A stretch of 11,570 nt of DNA from DASZXJ01 sp035545895 (lineage in GTDB: Bacteria > Planctomycetota > Phycisphaerae > Tepidisphaerales > Tepidisphaeraceae). The notes below the pieces were generated by a model. The model worked only from the letters and a program-made list of their open reading frames with translations, was not told the origin of the DNA and made no database searches. Within the stretch, counting starts at the first letter, position 1. Each line of letters begins with the position of its first letter. The stretch spans positions 1 through 11,570 of the forward strand of contig DASZXJ010000094.1 of assembly GCA_035545895.1 (NCBI GenBank). The letters are read 5' to 3'. Shown in pieces: positions 7,045-11,570 of the stretch. A program made the position numbers and the translations under genes.

Positions 7045-7134
7045 GTTAGAAGTCATTTGTTTATTGCTTCGTTAGGGGTTGCACGGATATGCTTCCACTT
7101 TTCGGTCCTGCGGACTGCTGCTAAAGAGAGCGTT

Positions 7135-8016
7135 ATGACGTTAACCGCGATCAAACCCGCTAACTCTCAAACCGCGCCAAAACGGCGCGGAAAGCTGGCG
7201 TTGAACCAGATTGTCTGCGGATTCAGGGGCGGCGATCGCGTGCTCGATGGAGTCAACCTCAACTGCGAAAGCGGCGAATTTGTCGTCGTCGTCGGGCCCA
7301 GCGGATCAGGAAAAACAACCCTCTTGAACGTCGCTGCGGGAATGATCAAAGCCGATGACGGCAGCGCCACACTCGACGGCCAACCCATCGACGGGCCCGG
7401 CCCGGATCGAGCCATGGTCTTCCAGGAACATGGCCTGTTCCCCTGGCTCTCAGCCGCGCAAAACATCGAATTTGGCCTGAAGATGGCCGGCGGATTGTCC
7501 AAATCCGACCGCAAACGACGCGTCAGTGAAGCGCTCGCCAGCGTGCATCTGCTCAACAGCGGCGACAAGCTCGTGCACGAATTGTCCGGCGGAATGAAAC
7601 AGCGCGTCGCCATCGCTCGCGCGCTGGTCATGGACCCGGCGGTATTGCTAATGGATGAACCGTTCGCAGCCCTGGATGCGCAAACGCGCACGCTGCTTCA
7701 CGCGCAGCTTCAGGAATTATGGTGTCAAACGCACAAAACTGTTTTGTTCGTGACACACTCGGTTGGAGAGGCTGTGCGCCTGGCGGATCGGATCGTCGTG
7801 CTCAGTGCCCATCCGGCCCGCGTCAGAAGAGAAATTCGCATTGATCTGCCACACCCGAGGAATTTTGACAGCCCTGAGATCGGGCAACTCGTACACCTGG
7901 TTCGTAGAGAGATTGAGGAAGAGGTTAATCGTGTCAACGCAAAGCTTGCAGGGGATTTCTGGAAACCAACCGCGCCCGTTTCGGGAGAAACGTCCGGTTT
8001 TGGCGATGGGATTTAG
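7135..8016 (+). CDS. ABC transporter ATP-binding protein (SsuB/TauB/NrtD type)
   Basis: A 293-aa nucleotide-binding subunit that powers import of a small anionic or organosulfur-type solute. All ABC motifs are intact: Walker A GPSGSGKTT (54-62), Q-loop Gln97 in MVFQEHGLFPWLS, signature LSGGMKQR (150-157), Walker B LLMDEP (171-176), D-loop ALDAQ, and switch His208 in VTHSV. The FPWL after the Q-loop and the HSVGEAVRLADRI segment are typical of the nitrate/sulfonate/taurine family. The start at ATG 7135 is preferred because of AAGAGAG (7124-7130) just upstream and the conserved core beginning near residue 20. An in-frame TTG at 7057 would add 26 residues without an SD. The 3' end overlaps the next gene by 11 nt. 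Confidence 0.93.
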   Translation: MTLTAIKPANSQTAPKRRGKLALNQIVCGFRGGDRVLDGVNLNCESGEFVVVVGPSGSGKTTLLNVAAGMIKADDGSATLDGQPIDGPGPDRAMVFQEHGLFPWLSAAQNIEFGLKMAGGLSKSDRKRRVSEALASVHLLNSGDKLVHELSGGMKQRVAIARALVMDPAVLLMDEPFAALDAQTRTLLHAQLQELWCQTHKTVLFVTHSVGEAVRLADRIVVLSAHPARVRREIRIDLPHPRNFDSPEIGQLVHLVRREIEEEVNRVNAKLAGDFWKPTAPVSGETSGFGDGI

Positions 8017-9040
8017 TTGGCGCCCCGCTAACGCCCACGGTTTCGCCGTGGGTCTTCTATTTACGATCGTGCTGATTTTCGCGGTCGGTTGCAACAAATC
8101 CGATTCATCCGCTGCGCCCACGTCACTTAAGGAACTTCGACTGGGTTATTTCGCCAACGCGACCCATGGGCAAGCTGTTCTGGGAGTGGATTCCGGTGAA
8201 TTTGCCAAGGCCATCGCGCCGGCGGAAATCAAAACCAAGGTCTTCAACGCCGGTCCTTCACTGATCGAAGCGTTGTTCGCCGGCGAGATTGATGTTGGCT
8301 ACGTTGGTCCCGGGCCAACGCTTTCAGCGCACGAAAAAAGCAAGGGGCAGGGCATTCGCGTGATCAGCGGCGCCGCCGCCGATGGCGTGGTGATTGTCGC
8401 GAGGAAAGATTCGGGGATTGAAACGCTGAAGGATCTGGTCGGCAAGAAGATCGCCACGCCGCAGCGCGGCAACACGCAGGATATCGCGGCCAGGCATTAC
8501 CTGACGGCCGTACTTGGGCAGAAGGATCACGACAATATTCTGGCGATCGCCAATGCCGAGCAATCGGGCATGATGGCGCGCGGTGAGATCGATGTGGCCT
8601 GGGCTCCCGAGCCGTGGGGCGCGAGGCTTGTCGCTGAAACCGGCGGAAAAATCATCGCCGAGGAAAAAGACCTGTGGCCCAACCATGATTTTTCACTCAC
8701 GGTCCTCGTGACGACCCCGGCCTTCGCCAAGGAACATCCCGATGCGCTTCGAAAAATTCTGGCGGTTCATCAGCAATGGACCAGGCGATTGAATACCGAT
8801 CTGGCGACTCAATTGCCTTTGCTTGAGTCTGCGCTTTTCAAATTGACCAACAAGCAGCTTCCACCGGGTGTATTGGCTGATGCAATCAAACGGGTGAAGT
8901 TTACGGACGATCCGCTGATGGAGACCTTCCAAACCATGGGACAGTGGGCTTACGACCTGCAATTTGCCCAGCAGCCGCCAAAGCTGGACAATCTGTTTGA
9001 TTTGACGATCGCCAAACAGTTGCGGGACCCATCACACTAA
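8006..9040 (+). CDS. ABC transporter substrate-binding lipoprotein (SsuA/NMT1-like)
   Basis: A 344-aa solute receptor for the importer. Residues 1-28 are a lipoprotein signal (hydrophobic run 13-27) with lipobox AVGC and lipidated Cys29, so it is membrane-anchored. LRLGYFANATHGQAVLG opens the fold at 44-60. AGPSLIEALFAGEIDVGYVG (82-101) and GPGPTLS follow. LKDLVGKKIATPQRGNTQD (141-159) and the ARGEIDVAWAPEPWGARL stretch (191-208) complete the signatures of the sulfonate/nitrate/taurine receptor family (PF09084/PF13379). The ligand cannot be read from sequence; aliphatic sulfonate, nitrate or a related compound are all possible. The ATG at 8006 gives a normal signal peptide. TTG 8000 is two codons upstream and possible. 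The stop codon shares one base with the permease start (TAATG). Confidence 0.9.
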   Translation: MGFSWRPANAHGFAVGLLFTIVLIFAVGCNKSDSSAAPTSLKELRLGYFANATHGQAVLGVDSGEFAKAIAPAEIKTKVFNAGPSLIEALFAGEIDVGYVGPGPTLSAHEKSKGQGIRVISGAAADGVVIVARKDSGIETLKDLVGKKIATPQRGNTQDIAARHYLTAVLGQKDHDNILAIANAEQSGMMARGEIDVAWAPEPWGARLVAETGGKIIAEEKDLWPNHDFSLTVLVTTPAFAKEHPDALRKILAVHQQWTRRLNTDLATQLPLLESALFKLTNKQLPPGVLADAIKRVKFTDDPLMETFQTMGQWAYDLQFAQQPPKLDNLFDLTIAKQLRDPSH

Positions 9041-9882
9041 TGCCGGCGCGCTCGACAATCCTGGCCACCTTGCGCCACGCGCTGATCTGGCTCGTCATTC
9101 TGGGTTTGTGGGAAGGCGCATATCGGGTGATTGGGTGGAGGCCATGGATCTTTCCAGCGCCAAGCCATGTGATCGATTCAATGCTGGGCATGCTCAATGT
9201 CCATACGGCATTTGGCGATGAATTTCATTCCGGCTGGCCAAAGCCCCTGGAAGCGGGCCATGTTCCCGGCGGGCTGGTCGTCGCCTGCATGGTCAGCGCC
9301 ATACGACTGGCGATCGGATTCGCCCTGAGCATCGCTCTTGGCGGCCTGCTCGGCATGGCGATGTGGCGCTTTCAGGCGCTGGACGATTTTCTTGGCCCAT
9401 TTCTTCTTGGGTTACAAACCCTGCCCAGCGTTTGCTGGGTGCCTCTGGGCATCGTGACTTTCGGGTTGAACGAGCGCGGTGTGATGTTTGTTCTGGTGAT
9501 GGGCAGTTTTTCCGCCATTGCAATCGCACTGCGAGATGGATTGCGAACCATGCCGCCACTATACCGTCGCGCCGGATTGATGCTTGGCGCAACCGGATGG
9601 AAGCTCTATCGCCACGTATTATTGCCCGCGAGCCTGCCTGCTTTTGCGACAAGCCTGCGACAGGGATTCAGCTTCGCATGGCGGTCTTTGCTCGGGGCGG
9701 AATTGATCTTTTCGGTCGTCAACCACGGCCTGGGCTTTTTGCTTCAAAACGCACGTGAAATCGGCGGACCTTCCGATGTGATTGCGGTGATGATCGTCAT
9801 GATCATGATCGGAATGCTGGCGGATCGCTGGTTTTTTGCGAAATTGCAGCGTTCAATAAATACCCGATTCGGGTTGGGGTGA
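9040..9882 (+). CDS. ABC transporter permease (SsuC/TauC type)
   Basis: A 280-aa inner-membrane subunit of the importer, of the BPD_transp_1 fold. TM1 is near 12-28, then the IFPAPSHV motif (37-44) common to SsuC/TauC proteins. The EAA loop that docks the ATPase is at about 178-200, with GATGWKLYRHVLLPASLP. FSFAWRSLLGAELI (210-223) is a further family signature. Residues about 50-78 form an extra, Gly/His-rich periplasmic stretch between the APS motif and TM2, longer than in E. coli SsuC. The gene order ATPase, receptor, permease is less usual than receptor, permease, ATPase. The 3' end overlaps the GTG of the following gene by 4 nt. Confidence 0.92.
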   Translation: MPARSTILATLRHALIWLVILGLWEGAYRVIGWRPWIFPAPSHVIDSMLGMLNVHTAFGDEFHSGWPKPLEAGHVPGGLVVACMVSAIRLAIGFALSIALGGLLGMAMWRFQALDDFLGPFLLGLQTLPSVCWVPLGIVTFGLNERGVMFVLVMGSFSAIAIALRDGLRTMPPLYRRAGLMLGATGWKLYRHVLLPASLPAFATSLRQGFSFAWRSLLGAELIFSVVNHGLGFLLQNAREIGGPSDVIAVMIVMIMIGMLADRWFFAKLQRSINTRFGLG

Positions 9883-10565
9883 CATCGCGTATCATTAAAT
9901 GGATGAGGGCCACCACGCGATTCACACTGTTGATTGTCCTCGCTCTGGCAGGTCTCGCCGATGCACAAGTAACGGTGAGCCAGGCCGACTCGGTCATTCA
10001 ACGCAAGTATTTCGATCCGAATAATCGTCCCGGCGACATGCCGAAATTAAATCCGCGCGAATCGGCGGTCACACAATCCTTTTTCGGCGCCGACAGCCGC
10101 GTGGGCGGAGCGGTGGTTCGTAAAAAACAAATCGGCGACGAATGGCAGGCCTGGGTGAAGGTGGATACGGTCCGCATGACCTTGCAGATGCGCGTGACGA
10201 TCTGGTTGCCGAACAATCCCGTTCCCAAGCTCGTGAACCACGAGGAAGGCCATCGCAGAATTGCGGAATTGTATTATCAGGACGCCGAACCGACGGCTCG
10301 GGAACTGGCGGATCATTTGCTCGGCCAGGAAATCACGGGCAAGGGCGCCAACCCCGAGGCCGCCGCCGATAACGCGCTCAAAGAAGCCGCCGAAACTCTG
10401 GGCCAGCAATATATGGGCCGCATCGACATCCCCTGCGGCAAAGCAGAGGACCTGTTCGACGAAATCACCATTCACGGAACCAATGCGATCAGAGAGGAAG
10501 AAGCCATCAAGCAGGCGATCAATCGGGTTGCGAATGACTCTGTGCCCGCCGGATCATCGCCGTGA
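9879..10565 (+). CDS. Secreted HExxH protein, DUF922-like putative Zn-peptidase
   Basis: A 228-aa exported protein. Residues 1-29 are a signal peptide (basic start, hydrophobic run 15-28, likely cut after ADA-29). VNHEEGHRRIAELYY places a HExxH motif at His121-Glu122-His125, the zinc-binding and catalytic signature of zincins. Further on, LFDEITIHG (192-200) resembles the 'YDxxTxHG' segment that I recall from DUF922 proteins, so I place it tentatively there or nearby. The third metal ligand is not assigned. The start GTG overlaps the permease stop (GTGA) and follows a G-rich SD-like stretch; ATG 9903 is a later option that still leaves a signal. It is the last gene of the ABC unit, which suggests co-expression with the importer, but its job there is unknown. 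Its 3' end overlaps the convergent regulator gene by 47 bp. Confidence 0.8.
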   Translation: MTSRIIKWMRATTRFTLLIVLALAGLADAQVTVSQADSVIQRKYFDPNNRPGDMPKLNPRESAVTQSFFGADSRVGGAVVRKKQIGDEWQAWVKVDTVRMTLQMRVTIWLPNNPVPKLVNHEEGHRRIAELYYQDAEPTARELADHLLGQEITGKGANPEAAADNALKEAAETLGQQYMGRIDIPCGKAEDLFDEITIHGTNAIREEEAIKQAINRVANDSVPAGSSP

Positions 10566-11457
10566 TCTGGGCGTTGGCATTGATAACGATCAACTGAACT
10601 TTTGGATGTTCCCGGGCAAATACACGAAAAATTTCGTCGGCGAATGCCGGGCCAATCGAATCAACTTCTTTGAAGTCCAGCAGCACTTCATCAAAACGTT
10701 CGATTCGCGCCAGCACTCGTTTGGCGGAAGAGCGGGATAGAAGGTTTTCATCTCCAAATGCCGCGAGCCGCAGCGGCACTTGTGTTTTTGCGAATCGATA
10801 ATCTTCCGGCCCACTACTATATCGGGCGAACACGCTTTCCAGGTTTCGCCGTGCTGGATGTAATAAGATCATCGTTATGGACGTGCCCTTGAGCTGTTTG
10901 GATGCCAATTCGACAAACCAGTCATCGGAAATTGCCGTTCTGGTGAAGAGCAGATCCGATGAACGAATTGAAAAACAGTCAAACATGCGCGAAGTGAAAA
11001 ATACGCCTTCCCCAGTGTGCCTTTTAGGATCGGTCGTGAATTTCTCTTTCCCCAATTCCAGCAGAGATTGCCGCAAGTCGTCCAGATGTAATGCAGAGGC
11101 GATCTTCTGAAAAATTCCAATTCCGTTGTCAGTGAGCTTCAGAGTTGTTGAAATCGCTGTGCGCCAGATTTCAACGTGAAGATTTGTTGCGCCGGAATGA
11201 TCAATCACATTATTGATCATTTCGGTAGCACCGTAATTCAGTATTTCTTTTTCTACCGATGCCAATTGAGTAATCCGATCTTTGAAAAACAGTTCCCAGA
11301 CACGATCCTCACTGAGGGCTTCAGCCAGCGAAAAGTCGGCTGAATGCTTATCGGATTGGGTGAGACGATAATGAGTCCATCGTCGCTCACCGCTCGATTG
11401 AACGATGCCATCTTGAATAAGAGCGGCCGCTAGAGCGGTTTTCAGATGACTGTACAC
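10519..11457 (-). CDS. ATPase/STAS-like (DUF4325) regulator, 5' end truncated by mobile element
   Basis: A 312-aa remnant of a regulator with three parts. Residues 2-32 look like the second half of a winged helix (SHLKTALAAALIQDGIV, then WTHYRL). Residues about 65-200 are a GHKL/histidine-kinase-type ATPase like anti-sigma kinases: N-box EMINNVIDHSG (79-89), G1 DNGIG (110-114), G2 HTGEGVFFTSRMFD (147-160). Residues about 240-306 are a STAS-like DUF4325 domain (VLLDFKEVDSIGPAFADEIF). Such proteins normally begin with a full HTH, so roughly 25-45 residues are missing. The present start GTG (11457-11455) lies in the adjoining element, and an in-frame TAG (11460-11458) precedes it directly. AGGA close upstream could be a weak SD. 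ATPase and STAS parts look complete, so the product may fold, but DNA binding is probably lost. It may be a pseudogene. Confidence 0.83.
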   Translation of the reverse strand: MYSHLKTALAAALIQDGIVQSSGERRWTHYRLTQSDKHSADFSLAEALSEDRVWELFFKDRITQLASVEKEILNYGATEMINNVIDHSGATNLHVEIWRTAISTTLKLTDNGIGIFQKIASALHLDDLRQSLLELGKEKFTTDPKRHTGEGVFFTSRMFDCFSIRSSDLLFTRTAISDDWFVELASKQLKGTSITMILLHPARRNLESVFARYSSGPEDYRFAKTQVPLRLAAFGDENLLSRSSAKRVLARIERFDEVLLDFKEVDSIGPAFADEIFRVFAREHPKVQLIVINANAQITAMIRRAQSHSQPD

Positions 11458-11570
11458 CTATCCTGCGGTAGGCTGAGCCGATCACCTGCTGTTGGAGGTG
11501 TGGCATGGAGGGCTTGTCGTTGGATCTTCGGGAGCGGATTTGCACCGCGTGCGATGAACAGACGGAAACG
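11455..11570 (+). mobile_element. Left end of an IS630-like insertion sequence (partial)
   Basis: The regulator frame breaks off at about 11454, next to a TA dinucleotide (11453-11454), the duplication target of IS630/Tc1 elements. What follows is a short non-coding end with a 6-bp hairpin (CCTATC 11457-11462 with GGTAGG 11467-11472, one G-T pair) and then a transposase start at 11505. The right end lies outside the window, so terminal repeats and target duplication cannot be verified. The exact boundary is an inference; the TA at 11459-11460 is an alternative. Confidence 0.6.
11505..11570 (+). CDS. Transposase N-terminus, IS630-like (partial)
   Basis: The first 22 codons of an ORF running off the window: MEGLSLDLRERICTACDEQ, then TET. 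The 'LSLDLRERI..ACDE.TET' pattern matches the start of the N-terminal helix-turn-helix of IS630-family transposases as I know them. The DDE catalytic domain would lie beyond the edge. GGAGG (11494-11498) lies six bases upstream of the ATG and is a good SD. Family assignment rests on this short stretch alone. Confidence 0.65.
   Translation, partial: MEGLSLDLRERICTACDEQTET

Noticed and set aside
7763..8005. Upstream extension of the substrate-binding protein frame
   Set aside because: It lies inside the ATPase gene, has no family similarity, and would bury the lipoprotein signal that starts at 8006.
7135..9882. A thiamine-precursor (ThiXYZ-type) importer, because of the nearby thiE
   Set aside because: The receptor motifs fit the SsuA/TauA-type group, there is no TPP riboswitch in the leader, and thiE is over 2 kb away with unrelated genes between.
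1..11570. CRISPR array, tRNA, rRNA or toxin-antitoxin pair
   Set aside because: No regularly spaced direct repeats with spacers, cloverleaf, rRNA stretch or small paired ORFs were seen. The 9-nt units in the inverted repeats have no spacers.

Overview
The window reads as a chromosomal segment of a moderately GC-rich, Gram-negative-type environmental bacterium, most likely a planctomycete or a relative in the PVC group. The case is inferential. It rests on a ThiD2-ThiE fusion of the type common in Planctomycetes, a long MurJ, secreted proteins of unknown function, and two copies of a 'CTCTGTG'-type inverted repeat that I recall from many environmental genomes. No rRNA, tRNA or marker gene fixes the taxonomy. 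There is no gene-free stretch over 300 bases.

Layout. Bases 1-231 hold no supported gene, only a GC-rich hairpin and repeat copy 1, which ends 4 nt before the start codon of a glycoside hydrolase family 88 enzyme (232-1635). A secreted proline-rich/coiled-coil protein of unknown function follows (1794-2429), with a consensus -10 box right against its start codon. Convergent to it is a beta-class DNA methyltransferase (3604-2516, minus strand), whose start lies 11 bp from the divergent ThiD2-ThiE thiamine gene (3616-4683). Repeat copy 2 supplies the last 12 codons of the thiamine gene and fills the gap to murJ (4742-6430), the lipid II flippase gene. A GNAT acetyltransferase gene follows (6519-6986).

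After an AT-rich spacer with a predicted promoter and an overlapping palindrome comes a tightly overlapping four-gene unit (7135-10565): ATPase, lipoprotein substrate-binding protein and permease of a sulfonate/nitrate/taurine-type ABC importer, then a secreted HExxH protein resembling DUF922. The overlaps of 11, 1 and 4 nt suggest translational coupling.

The last region (10519-11457, minus strand) encodes a histidine-kinase-type ATPase plus STAS-like (DUF4325) regulator. Its 5' end has been cut by a mobile element whose left end and first 22 transposase codons (11505-11570, IS630-like) reach the window edge. The remaining ORF starts at a GTG apparently supplied by the element.

The most interesting signals are the dispersed inverted repeat with arms built of 9-nt units, placed just upstream of two start codons and recruited into a protein C-terminus; the element-disrupted ATPase/STAS regulator with a hybrid start; and the HExxH protein coupled to an ABC importer. 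I do not see a convincing new multi-gene defence or metabolic system.
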